From positions 102,501 to 166,500 of the forward strand of contig CP073213.1 of NCBI GenBank assembly GCA_020342235.1: a DNA stretch of 64,000 bases, read 5' to 3'. This stretch comes from Saccharomycopsis phalli (Eukaryota; Ascomycota; Saccharomycetes; Ascoideales; Saccharomycopsidaceae). The notes under the pieces are model-generated. The model worked only from the letters and a program-made list of their open reading frames with translations, did no database searches and was not told the DNA's origin. Position numbers and translations under genes: made by a program. Positions 50,205 to 59,393 of this stretch are shown in pieces (position 1 is the stretch's first letter; each line of letters begins with the position of its first letter).

Positions 50205-50645
50205 GACTATGATCTTTTGCCTATTTCGTGAGTGGTCTGGGCCAAAGAAAATCCCTCTCCAATATTTCACAGCCTATCACCCACACTTGAAGGTATTTTG
50301 AAATTAGAAAACAATAGACAAAGGCCTCTAGAGCGCAAGTCCGCCTCTTTTCAGGCAAAAAGCAGTTTATTCACTTGTAGGTTTCTATACGATAGTGCTG
50401 AATAAATAAATTGTTTACAAGAGCACAAAACGGCCAAAATGCCATCCTTCCGAGGCACTTCTCTTAAAGTGTTTCCTACAGGTTAAATCAAAAGTTTTTA
50501 TCCTACTGCAAGGGTTTTCTTTCGACGCCAATTTGGCGACGCCGATTTTTGTTTTACGCGGTGAAATTTTAATCTCTCTCGGAGAAAATGCCTAATATAG
50601 TTATAGAATATTATTCCAATTGTCACTTCACAACACCGTGAAACA
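50205..50645 (+). mobile_element. LINE family 2 relic, 3' end
   Basis: It contains AGAGCGCAAGTCCGCC, TCAAAAGTTTTTATCCTACTGC, GGCGACGCCGATTTTTGTTTTACG and the terminal CTAATATAGTTATAGAATATTATT, shared with the relics at 44.76-45.09, 33.9 and 58.6 kb. It lies in the opposite orientation to, and directly abuts, the decayed family 1 fragment (5' ends together). Confidence 0.7.
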
Positions 50646-50710
50646 TTATTACACCATGATACGCGGTAAACCCGAGACATGACTTGCAACCTGTCACCAC
50701 CCATGGCTAT

Positions 50711-50738
50711 CACGTGCCGGTTATCATTTGGTCACGTG
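50711..50738. promoter_or_regulatory. paired CACGTG motifs upstream of the PWWP gene
   Basis: ATCACGTGCC at 50709 and GTCACGTGCC at 50731, 22 bp apart and 93-120 bp before the ATG at 50831. Confidence 0.5.
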
Positions 50739-50830
50739 CCAGACAGGGTGGGTATTTCTTTTTTTAGACCTGGGGACTCTGTGATTTTTTTTCTATAGTG
50801 TTTTTGTGATTGTGTGCGGTACGCAGGAGC

Positions 50831-51803
50831 ATGGCGGCAAGCAAAAAGCTGAAACTTATCTTGGACAAGAACTACGGCAAGAGTCTATCCCCCGGCCAGG
50901 CGGTGCTTGCGAAGATGGCCAGCTATCCTCCATGGCCCGCGTTTGTAAGTAGTTGTGTGGTTTGCTCATCCAGCAAGTATTAACTTTTAGGTGGCAAAGT
51001 ACGAGTACATTCCCGAGAAGGTATTTAGACAACGCAGGGACAACCAGCAGATTCCTGTGACGTATCTCCCGGACGGTAGTTACGGGTGGGTGAAGGAGAA
51101 GGACATTTTCCAGTTGAGCGACGAGGCGGTAAACGAGCGGATCCAGAGCGGAAAAAAGAAGAAGAGCAAATTAGAGCAGAGTTTGTACGAGTCGTTCGAG
51201 CAGATCCGGGGCGGATACACCTATGAGGATTTCCGGCAGGACTTGGAGTTGGGAGAGGACGAGTCCAACGGGTTGTTTGACAGTGACGACGACGCGGCAC
51301 GCAAGCCTGCGAAGCGGCGCAAGGTGTCCGGTAACCAGGGGACAGAATTGGACCGGAGCAGCGATACGGCGTGGAAGTTTCGGTACTTGCTCCAAAAGGG
51401 TCTCATTCAACGCAAAACCGAGCCGACGGACGAGGATTTGGGCGCGGCTAGCGAGACGCTCGACGATATTATTGAGACCACTGGCCGGGTGAAGATGAGC
51501 GCCGAGGTTTTGAAGCGCACGAAGTTGCACAAGGTTTTACGGGAGATTATCAAGAAGCCCGAGCTTGGGCGGCAGCCCCATGACTTGCATACGCGCTGCA
51601 GGGCGTTGTTGGAAAGCTGGGCGGATGAAATTGAGGTTATAAGGAAGGATAAGCATAGCAAGGAGAAGAACCATTCGCGGGATTTGAGCGATGTCGGTGA
51701 TTTGACCAATGGCGAGGGGAAGGATGGGTCGGCGAGGGATGGGGGTATAAAGGGTATAAGGGAGAGTACAAAGGAGAGTGCAGTGAAAAAGGAAGGCACA
51801 TGA
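50831..51803 (+). CDS. PWWP-domain chromatin protein (Ioc4-like), one intron
   Basis: 308 residues. Exon 1 is 50831-50944 and exon 2 is 50991-51803. The intron is 46 nt: GTAAGT, branch TATTAAC, TTTTAG. Splicing completes a PWWP domain: GQAVLAKMASYPPWPAF|VAKYEYIPEKVF...IPVTYLPDGSYGWVKEKDIFQL, about residues 22-95. PWWP domains read H3K36-methylated nucleosomes. A C-terminal helical region at about residues 175-250 (KFRYLLQKGLIQRK...LKRTKLHKVLREIIKKPELGRQPHDLHTRCRALLESWADEI, in pieces) resembles the TFIIS N-terminal/LEDGF-type bundle. S. cerevisiae Ioc4, the ISW1b subunit, is the closest known architecture. The tail is charged and low-complexity. Paired CACGTG sites lie upstream. Confidence 0.82.
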
Positions 51804-51969
51804 TAGAATGAGTGTTTATGTTGCATCTTTGCATGTACTTGTATATTAGTGGCATAGTGAAATTTGTTTTGCTCGCATGTAGCCCAAACCGCAACCTGCC
51901 TACCATTTTTGGCTCAAATTGCCTACAAATTGCCTACAATATTTCTTGGGATATTTCTTAAGATATTTG

Positions 51970-52068
51970 CTACTCAATCTCATCTACATATTGGCTACTC
52001 AATCTCATCTACAATATTGTCTACTCAATCTTATCCACAATATTGTCTACTCAACCTCATCTACATCC
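51970..52068. repeat. 26-bp tandem repeat directly before REC8
   Basis: Four units of CTACTCAATCTCATCTACAA, then TATTGT, at 51970, 51995, 52021 and 52047. The last unit runs to the REC8 ATG, so the array forms the presumed 5' leader. Confidence 0.93.
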
Positions 52069-53496
52069 ATGGACAATCCATTGGCAACAATCTGGCTCCT
52101 AGCAACAGTCGGAACACGCCACAAAAAGGTCTCAAAGACCGCAATCTTGCGACTCTCAATCCCCGCCCTATGTGACTCCATATCCGACAGCCCAGACTCT
52201 TTGCGCGTGTCCTCGAGTCTCATGCTAGGCGTCTCCAAAGCCTACTGCCACACGATCTCCTACGTGTATCACGAAGTAAACCAGGTCCGGATCCTGATTT
52301 GCCGTCCGCCAGTAGCCGCTGGAACCAACCGCAATACTTTCAGGCGGTTTACCGCCACGGGGTTTCTTCATGATGATCCTGCTTTTGATGTCACTGCCGA
52401 CCTTGTGCCGCGCGAGTTGGCCTTGTTGGATGGGTCTCGTGACCCGCCAGTTGCGTTTCCAGAAGCCAAGACAAACGGCTTGCTGTCCAGCATCGCGGGT
52501 CCTAGTATGGCAGAGTATAGTATATGTACCGTGCCTGTGTACCAAAGTCCCGAGGAGCTTCCAGGAGATCCAATGTTCGAGTTTAACGAGTTTGGCGAAA
52601 TCGGGGCCATTGAGCCGGCAAGTTTTGACTTTAACGACTTGTTGCAGATCGATCTTGACCATGTGTCTGCGGAATTGCCGCAAACCAGACTCCGCAAACC
52701 AAGGGCGCGGCCCACGGACAGGAATCCAAATAAGTCTGCGGACCGGCGAAGATTGGGTCCAATACAATATGACGAGGCCATTGACCTTGTCCAGCTGGAT
52801 GATACTGCTGTTGTGCAAGAACCATTGCTTCCCGATTTGTACCGGCTTCGGGCAGTGTTGAATAAAATCGCCCAGGCCAAGCCGCGGTTTCTTAAACGAC
52901 GGCGTGCAAACCCCGACATCCAGTTGGAGGTCGGCCGATCAAAGAGATCGAGGTCCAACTCGGTCCACGGCAGTTTACTTGACTTTCAGTTGGAAGCCGG
53001 CCGGTCAAAAAGGTCAAGGTCCAATTCGATCCACAGTAGTCTAGGAGTCCCCAGCTTGGTGGCTACACCAGAACAAGGCAGACGCATTTCCACCCCTGAC
53101 ATGTCACATGGGGAGTTGGGGCTTGATTTTGGCGACTGGGATCCGCCAGCAGTTTCCCGGGCACGAAATGGGATTTTTGATTTGCTTGAGGGGCCGCCGT
53201 TGTATGAAATGTCGGTGGAAACCAGCAATAGTGGAAGCAAAGACATCCTTGCAGGGCAAGCCAAGGATTTTCTTGCGCTTCTCAGGGCAAATGCCGAGCC
53301 AGAGACCCGTTTTCTGAGTAAGATGTTGGAGAGTTCGAGGGGATTTGGGGCACGGTTGGGACATGTGAGTTTCCAAAAGGTGATATTAGGCCGACGAAAG
53401 GCGGTTGTGGCACAAATGTTTTTGTCAATGTTGCAATTGGCTACCAGTGGGATGATTGAAATTGGACCTGATATGGTGGTGTATATGAATTATTAG
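52069..53496 (+). CDS. REC8: meiotic cohesin kleisin Rec8
   Basis: 475 residues from ATG 52069. The N-terminal kleisin domain is clear: NPLATIWLLATVG, KTAILRLSIPALCDSISDSP, LRVSSSLMLGVSKAYCHTISYVYHEV, matching Rec8 GLTTVWLLSALG...IPKTCDEI...YISNLLYGV. The middle is acidic and Ser-rich, with a duplicated 19-residue segment (LEVGRSKRSRSNSVHGSLL / LEAGRSKRSRSNSIHSSLG). The C-terminal winged-helix portion is about the last 75 residues (GRRKAVVAQMFLSMLQLATSGMIEIG). It closes the cohesin ring with Smc1/Smc3 in meiosis. The usual first residues (MFY..) are missing, so a short upstream exon may exist. Upstream in-frame codons from 51919 fall in the 26-bp repeat and look non-coding. Confidence 0.85.
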   Translation: MDNPLATIWLLATVGTRHKKVSKTAILRLSIPALCDSISDSPDSLRVSSSLMLGVSKAYCHTISYVYHEVNQVRILICRPPVAAGTNRNTFRRFTATGFLHDDPAFDVTADLVPRELALLDGSRDPPVAFPEAKTNGLLSSIAGPSMAEYSICTVPVYQSPEELPGDPMFEFNEFGEIGAIEPASFDFNDLLQIDLDHVSAELPQTRLRKPRARPTDRNPNKSADRRRLGPIQYDEAIDLVQLDDTAVVQEPLLPDLYRLRAVLNKIAQAKPRFLKRRRANPDIQLEVGRSKRSRSNSVHGSLLDFQLEAGRSKRSRSNSIHSSLGVPSLVATPEQGRRISTPDMSHGELGLDFGDWDPPAVSRARNGIFDLLEGPPLYEMSVETSNSGSKDILAGQAKDFLALLRANAEPETRFLSKMLESSRGFGARLGHVSFQKVILGRRKAVVAQMFLSMLQLATSGMIEIGPDMVVYMNY

Positions 53497-54479
53497 GTGA
53501 GGTTTGTGGAATGCAAAGGGTACAACAAGGCAAAAATAGACTGACTATTGATTTAAACAGGAAAATGGATAATTCAAATACTCAATCGAGAATTGGATGT
53601 AACTCGGGCATATACATGTCCGATTGACTGGTATATGCCATGAACCGTCAATTGGCATAGTAGCTAAACACAATTTGCTAGATTTTTGCTAAGAATTCAA
53701 AAAGAGACCCTAGTCTTTGTAAAAGTCAAACGTTGACCTTAGAAAGTCGGGAAATGGTATCCAAGCTGCCATTTCTCCAGGAGTAAAGCACATGGACTGC
53801 TATTTCTATCATCCAAAGTAGTCTTTACGTCTTTCTACTCTACAGCTACTTAAATTCGCAATCAAAAATCAACTCAGTACCGGGATCCACTATTCCTTGC
53901 AGAGTCATCTATTCTAGCTGAAAATTTAATAACCTCAGGTTTTTAGTTCCTTTGGGTTTGGACTGAATGACTAGGTTAAGCTTAGTGATGAAAATCGACG
54001 AGGAGCTACATCTCCTTGCAAACAGTACTGGACATATTGAAACAGACTGATAGAAATCCTCAATATCGAAACTGGGATACTCTCGATCCAACTACTTGTA
54101 AAACGAGTTGCTATAGAAAAGTGTGTATGATGGTTTGTCAACGCCAACCTGATAAATATATTCTCTCTTGACGTACATACTACATTCAAGGTCCGTCATC
54201 TCTTTTAATATAATGTGCAAGCGATGATTCAAGCATATTTAAATAAGATGGAAGACCAACTGCTGGATTGAGATATTGCGCTGAGGATTAACATGGATCA
54301 TTGCGGCCAATTGAACAAGAAGCTAACTGCTGAAGGACAAAGGTTACTGGATACTAAATCTTTCTCTCTCACTACGGGACTGATGAGGAATTAATTTGCC
54401 AGAGGTTACCACTGCCAAAGACTAGTTTGTGCTTTCTGAGGTACTAGCTTGTGCTTTCTGAGGTGTTGGCTGGTCCAAC
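53497..54479. other. intergenic region, no gene seen
   Basis: About 1 kb of AT-rich DNA downstream of REC8. CAAGGTCCGTCATCTC at about 54187 echoes the half-site GAGGTCCGTCATC at about 24370. No gene is supported. Confidence 0.5.
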
Positions 54480-54930
54480 TGGGATTTCAAGCCTGGCTAG
54501 TCAACTACTTGGTGGATAACGTTTAGTATCAAGTACCCGAGATCTTAGAAGTCTCATGATGAGCAGAAGCGAAATTACAGTCTGGAAAGAGAAATGAATA
54601 TAAATTAAATATTGTAGTAAAAAAGGGTTTTATTTTTTGGTAGCTACGCTAATTAGTTTACACATTTTCCTGGCTTGCAATTTCCGTGTCTTGATGGTAA
54701 CTGTGCTCGGCTCCCAGAGGAGATTGATACTTTGCCGTCTATGACCAAGGACGGTGCTGCTATATAGTCGGCAAAAGAAAACTCTGCAACAGAGATAAAA
54801 ATCTTTCGACCAGAGCTTGTAAATATGTAAGGTAATGAGCATTGGAGGGGCAATGAATTTTTCGCTTAGATCTTTAGAGGTGACTTTAGCCATCCTCTCC
54901 CCAAGGTACTAACTCAGTAGCCCTTCTGAC
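54480..54930 (-). mobile_element. LINE family 2 relic(s), 3' UTR
   Basis: Minus strand: GCTACTGAGTTAGTACCTTGG, TTGCCCCTCCAATGCTCATTAC, AAGATTTTTATCTCTGTTGCAG and AGTTTTCTTTTG match 34075-33900 closely; the element then diverges after CTCTGGGAGCC. A plus-strand piece at 54489-54535 (CTAGTCAACTACTTGGTGG...GTATCAAGTACC) matches the copy at 1.45 kb, so two fragments may abut here. Confidence 0.72.
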
Positions 54931-55309
54931 GGGTCGTCTTATCATTATGCTTCATTTCTTGCTGACTCAATAGGTCTTTGCTTTTTCCATCACAACCACA
55001 ATGTTGTAAATGGAGAGTACAAGGCAAAGTTTATCGAGTTAATTGCGAACGAGGCTAAAGATTCATTGGCAAGATTCATCAAGTCTAACCGAGGTTGATA
55101 CATTTAATTGACAAGTTCATCCAGTCAAATACACACGACTTTATTGATTGTCAAACCAATCGACAGTGGCACTATTTGCACCGGTTTCCTACAGAGGATA
55201 CAATAAATCGCCACAAGGTGGCATACTTAGTCTATATAATTGCCAACACAATCATGCTCAATATGATACAAATAAAAACTCAAACAGTACAAAACAAACC
55301 TATTCTTCA
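54931..55309. other. intergenic region, no gene seen
   Basis: Region beyond the WSC gene's 3' end. It is AT-rich with no repeat or gene that I can support. Confidence 0.5.
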
Positions 55310-56776
55310 TCAAAACAAGACCCGCAATTTCTTCTGGTCGGTATCCTTATCCTCGTCGTCGCTATCGGCATCTGGGTTGGCGATTGTCAATCCAAATGTC
55401 GAAGGACCCGAATATTCGTGGATCGAGCCATCGTCCCGCTCAATGTCCTCCTCGTCCACGTGGATTTTCCCCGAGGAAAACGACGCAAACGAGTACTGCC
55501 CCACGGACTTGCCGGACATTGTCAGGTCGTTTCTGCTCAAGCCACTGGCGTCGTGCATTTTCTGGGAGTAGTATCCGTCGCTGGACACGGAGTTGAACGA
55601 CTTGAGCGTGGACGAGGCCCTGTCGCTAGGCACCTGGCTCATCATGCTGCCAAAGTTCACTACCGAGTCGTGGCCCGTGCTTCCCATGCGCATCACCGGC
55701 GGAGCCACGGAGTCACGACCGGTGCTTCCCATGCGCATCATCTGCTGGTGGTCGTAGAACTCAAATGCGTATTCGTCTGGCGACCCGATGCGGCGCTTGG
55801 TCGAGGGTCTAGAGCCCAAGGTTGCACCACGCTCAAACGGATTCTGGTTGGTCTTTGATCTGCGGATTGTACCGGAGGCTGACAACTCTTTTGCGCCCAT
55901 GGTGGCGGCAATGGTGGCCAAGTTGCGCTGCTTTTCCTCCTCGTCCTTCTTCTTGACCCGTCTGGTGTAGTACCAGACAAGCATGCATACCATGGAGATT
56001 CCGGCAGCAGTACCAACGACACCGCCAGCGACTTGCGACTTGACGTTCTCGGACTTGCCGTCGACGACGACGGACGACGAGACGATGTTATCTGCGGTTT
56101 TTGTAATGTCCATGTCGGCCTTGCGCGTGGTGAGCACCACCTGCGACGTGATGGTCACGCCGTTGTTGACAAACTCAGACTCAGACGTCAAGACCGTCAA
56201 GTCTGTAGGCGTCGACGCAGAGCTGTGGCTGTGGAGCACCAGGGAGTTGGACGAGGTGGAGGAAGAGGTGCTGGAGGAGGTGGAGTTGACGGCTGAAAAA
56301 GACAGGGTAGGTGACACGGTTACTGTATCTGAGCTTGACAGCAGGGTAGTTGATGATGATGATGAGGAGGAGGAGGAGGAGGAAGATGAAGAAGAAGAAG
56401 ATGTTGAGGATGAGGATGTTGAAGAGGAAGTTGTTGTTGACAAGCTGGTGCTGCTGGACAATACTGCGTTTCGGTATACCGCATAGAATGCACTGCCACC
56501 GCAGTTTCCTTCACCGACGGTACAATTTGCATTGCAGTTTGCGTCGGACACCGCGACGCTCAAGGGCGACGAGTCGCCACAAAAGCACTGGGACCCATCA
56601 ATGATGCCAATGTACTTGTTCAGCGAGCAGAGCGACGAGCACTGCGAGACCGGGCTTCCGGGGAAGCTGCTGCGGAACCCCAAGGAAACCCCGGTGTTGG
56701 CGTAGCAGCCAATGTAGTTGAACGCGGCGGAAGCGTATGATATTAAAAGGAAGGTGATGAATAGCTTTACAGACAT
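55310..56776 (-). CDS. WSC-family cell-wall stress sensor
   Basis: 488 residues from ATG 56776, giving the signal peptide MSVKLFITFLLISYASA. The WSC domain (about residues 19-105) has eight cysteines (YIGCYANTG, SQCSSLCSLNKYIGI, SQCFCGD, ANCNANCTVGEGNCGG). A Ser-rich rigid rod with a ~20-Ser run follows (about 115-150), then a Thr/Ser region and one transmembrane helix (VAGGVVGTAAGISMVCMLVWYY, about 290). The basic stop-transfer is RRVKKK. The cytosolic tail has a duplicated MRMGSTGRDSV segment and a C-terminal DADSDDEDKDTDQKKLRVLF, close to the Wsc1 tail that engages Rom2. It signals cell-wall stress to Rho1/Pkc1. Two adjacent CTG codons (56339-56344) sit inside the Ser run, hinting at CUG as Ser. 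Confidence 0.93.
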   Translation of the reverse strand: MSVKLFITFLLISYASAAFNYIGCYANTGVSLGFRSSFPGSPVSQCSSLCSLNKYIGIIDGSQCFCGDSSPLSVAVSDANCNANCTVGEGNCGGSAFYAVYRNAVLSSSTSLSTTTSSSTSSSSTSSSSSSSSSSSSSSSSSTTLLSSSDTVTVSPTLSFSAVNSTSSSTSSSTSSNSLVLHSHSSASTPTDLTVLTSESEFVNNGVTITSQVVLTTRKADMDITKTADNIVSSSVVVDGKSENVKSQVAGGVVGTAAGISMVCMLVWYYTRRVKKKDEEEKQRNLATIAATMGAKELSASGTIRRSKTNQNPFERGATLGSRPSTKRRIGSPDEYAFEFYDHQQMMRMGSTGRDSVAPPVMRMGSTGHDSVVNFGSMMSQVPSDRASSTLKSFNSVSSDGYYSQKMHDASGLSRNDLTMSGKSVGQYSFASFSSGKIHVDEEDIERDDGSIHEYSGPSTFGLTIANPDADSDDEDKDTDQKKLRVLF

Positions 56777-57132
56777 TTGCTGACTGAAAGAGTGTGGACA
56801 CAACTGTTTGCAGGAGTGAATGAAAAAAATCCAAAGCTGACATGCACCAGTCCAGATTGCAAATCTCGGGTCCCAATGCGGGTGGTGTCCGGGTGTCCTG
56901 GGGAATGCGGCGTGGCGCGTCGCGCACTCCATCTCCAAGCCTCGGAGGAGTCGCGACTCGCACCAGCACAAGCCTCATTTACACTTTGCAATCGCGCTAC
57001 AAGCACTGCCAGTATTGTATATATCCAGAAACACCCACTCAGTAGCCATGCGTGTTCCGCAGCACTCTGGCTCCTTGCACGCGGGCACACGTGTTCGCAT
57101 GCACAGTGCAGCCAAACTGACCACCGATTCGC
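56777..57132. other. intergenic region between WSC sensor and DBR1 stop
   Basis: About 355 bases; the WSC promoter, with TATATATCC at about 57016 and a CACGTG at 57088. No gene is seen. Confidence 0.5.
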
Positions 57133-58434
57133 CTAGTGTGGACTCCTATTTACCAGGTACAGGCTGCTGTACTGCATGGTTTGGTACACTTGCCCTGCAA
57201 ACTCGCATGGTACCACCAACAGCACCACTTCCCCAGAATCGGCCTTGACCTCGTGCGCAAGCAGCTCGATCACGTGATCAAGCTCGACATTGGGGTAATC
57301 AAGAAGCGACTTGGTGCCCATCGCATATATGTCACGTGACCGCGCCTCGACCACGCGATTGGCCTGGATAAATGTCCAGTCGTAGTAGAGATTTGGATCA
57401 GTTTGTTCCAGGGGGTTTCCTTCAATGTCGATGATTTCCAAGTAGTTGCGTCTGGGCAAGCATTTGTCCAATGCCAAGAATCTGGTATTTTCCTTTTCCT
57501 TGGGCTGTCCATAGTCCTTTTCCACCGGCTGTCCATAGTCCTGTTTTGATTTTCCTTTAGCCTCTCCCTCGCCCTCTCTAGTCTCATCCTCCCCCTCACC
57601 CTCTCTAGTCTCATCCTCCCCCTCACCCTCTCTAGTCTCATCCTCCCCCTCACCCTCTCTAGTCTCATCCTCCCCTTCACTGTCACTCAAATCCACCACC
57701 AATTCATCCTCATTCACACATCCCCTACGATACTCCGCCTCAAACCGCACGTGCAAGTGCGCGCTGAACCAGTATCGTGGACCCAACGCCTGCAAAATGT
57801 TCCGATTCACCGGCGACCCCAACCTCCCCAGCTCGATATCCGCTTTAAAAAACTTCTTCTGCCGAAGTAGCGTCGCCAAATCCCCGTAATGCTCAATTCC
57901 CTGCGGCCAATCGTGCGATAAAAACACATCCAACCGCTTTTTCGCGACGCGCGAGTATAAAAGCCACTTCAAGTACTCCAACTTCCGCACATGGTACACC
58001 GTCCGAATACTAGACATGTTGTATGGCGGCCGCTCCGTCCGCGGCTTGGCAAAACTCCCCTGGTTATATATCCCCGAGATTCCCCCAATGCCCACGCCTT
58101 TGTACTTCACCGCATTGCTCTCCCCCATGTAATAGATATTCGGCGCAACAAACCCGCCAAAAGGCAACGCCTGTAAGAAATTGCTCGCCTCGTGGTTGCC
58201 CCCGACAAATATCGTGAGCAACGGCGCTCGCTTTTTGCCACTGAAATACTCATGGAAGTCCCCGAGCTTCCGGTACTTTGCCGGCACCGACATGCTCTTG
58301 AGATCTTCTCGGTTCCGCACCGATTGGAAGTCGCCGCCGACTATTAGAAGCTCCGGCCGCGTCGTGAGCCGGGCAATTTCTTCATATATCCGGTTCAATT
58401 CGCCATGGGCACATCCCACAATTGCAATCTTCAT
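57133..58434 (-). CDS. DBR1: RNA lariat debranching enzyme
   Basis: 433 residues from ATG 58434. A metallophosphoesterase that hydrolyses the 2'-5' bond of excised intron lariats in the nucleus. Active-site motifs in order are IAIVGCAHGELN (Cys/His), IVGGDFQSVRN, FVGGNHE, LSHDWPQGI and WFSAHLHVRFEA. The C-terminal debranching domain includes TRFLALDKCLPRRNYLEIIDI. An acidic insertion of four GEGEDETRE units (27-bp repeats) sits just after the catalytic core at about residues 270-310. A CTG codon at 57831-57829 is in DIE-x-GRLGSP, where Ser or Asn is usual. The window has only short introns, consistent with ordinary DBR1 use. The start is set by MKIAIVGCAHG. Confidence 0.96.
   Translation of the reverse strand: MKIAIVGCAHGELNRIYEEIARLTTRPELLIVGGDFQSVRNREDLKSMSVPAKYRKLGDFHEYFSGKKRAPLLTIFVGGNHEASNFLQALPFGGFVAPNIYYMGESNAVKYKGVGIGGISGIYNQGSFAKPRTERPPYNMSSIRTVYHVRKLEYLKWLLYSRVAKKRLDVFLSHDWPQGIEHYGDLATLLRQKKFFKADIELGRLGSPVNRNILQALGPRYWFSAHLHVRFEAEYRRGCVNEDELVVDLSDSEGEDETREGEGEDETREGEGEDETREGEGEDETREGEGEAKGKSKQDYGQPVEKDYGQPKEKENTRFLALDKCLPRRNYLEIIDIEGNPLEQTDPNLYYDWTFIQANRVVEARSRDIYAMGTKSLLDYPNVELDHVIELLAHEVKADSGEVVLLVVPCEFAGQVYQTMQYSSLYLVNRSPH
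57565..57685. repeat. 27-bp in-frame tandem repeat inside DBR1
   Basis: CTCTCTAGTCTCATCCTCCC, then CCTCACC, repeats four times on the plus strand (GEGEDETRE on the coding strand). Length stays in frame. Confidence 0.95.
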
Positions 58435-58559
58435 AGTTTTTCGCGTCCCGGAAATTTGGTACAAGTAGTCACGACCAGGTAGTATAATGAATGTTTATTT
58501 GCTTCTATAGCCCAGTAATAATATGTTTATTTGCTTCTATAATACAGTAATAATATCTT

Positions 58560-58990
58560 TATTTACTCCAATAGCTACGAGAAACACAATGGTTGAATAA
58601 TAATATATTCTATAGCTATCGTAGGCTCCCTGGGGGTTTGATATTTCACCGTCAAAAAACCAACCACAGTGCTTCTAAATAGGAGCCCAGAGGAAACCCT
58701 TTGAATGGCAATAAAAACTTTCAACTGGATCTGTAGGAAACTGTCAATGATGGCCCAGAAGGAAATATAGAGTCTCCTCGCGGGGCACTTAAGCAAGTTC
58801 CATTGATTGTGTCTTGAGGATACTTGATACCAAGATTTTGCAGTGGTCCAAGAATAATCTATCTCATATCCACTGAACCTTGCCTTGAGATTGAAAGTGT
58901 CTTTGCTGGGTGCTTGGTCTTTTCCCTGTATGAGAATCGTGTTTAATTGTCGTGCTGTTCGATGGTATCTTACAAGGTGGTCGCTGCAAT
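58560..58990 (-). mobile_element. LINE family 2 relic, 3' end
   Basis: The minus strand ends GACGGTGAAATATC...GGGAGCCTACGATAGCTATAGAATATATTATTATTC, the best-preserved family 2 terminus with its ATT tail. Internal pieces match those at 1.49 kb (GGTATCAAGTA-CTC-AGGAC) and 33.95 kb (GTTGAAAGTTTTTATTGCC). It lies about 320 bp upstream of tRNA-Lys(UUU). No protein frame is recognisable. Confidence 0.75.
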
Positions 58991-59310
58991 ACACTAAGTA
59001 TATCAATCATCTCCTCCGGCACCTGAATGTGTCACTGACGCATTCAGCCACTGAGTAAGAAGCCCAGGGATAAAATGAAGCGACAAACTTGCCATGTATG
59101 TAGGTCAAAATTTAAACCAAAGCTTATAACGTGCCAACTGGTCTCTTTATACATGTAAATTTAATGTGTAGTTGCTACCAGGACACATGCAGATGTATTG
59201 TAACGCCTATAACCATCTAATCATGGCATCGTACCACACTACAACATTTATCTATAGTGAATAAATTATAGAGAACATGATGCAGTCTCAAAAAAAAATT
59301 TACAGCTCCG

Positions 59311-59393
59311 TCCTTATTAGCTCAGTTGGTAGAGCGTTCGGCTTTTAGAAATAAGGAACCGAAATGTCCAGGGTTCGAGCCCCTGATGAGGAG
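59311..59393 (+). tRNA. tRNA-Lys(UUU) with 10-nt intron
   Basis: Acceptor TCCTTAT pairs with ATGAGGA, followed by G. The A box is TTAGCTCAGTTGG. The anticodon stem TTCGG/CCGAA has mature loop CTTTTAA (anticodon TTT), interrupted after position 37 by GAAATAAGGA. The T arm is CAGGG-TTCGAGC-CCCTG. A T-run terminator (TTTATTTTT) follows. The exonic sequence resembles yeast tRNA-Lys(UUU), which also carries an intron there. Confidence 0.97.

Noticed and set aside
51919-52068. 50-codon N-terminal extension of REC8
   Set aside because: It starts with a TTG/CTG-type codon, is encoded by the 26-bp repeat array and adds a non-kleisin Leu/Tyr-rich segment.
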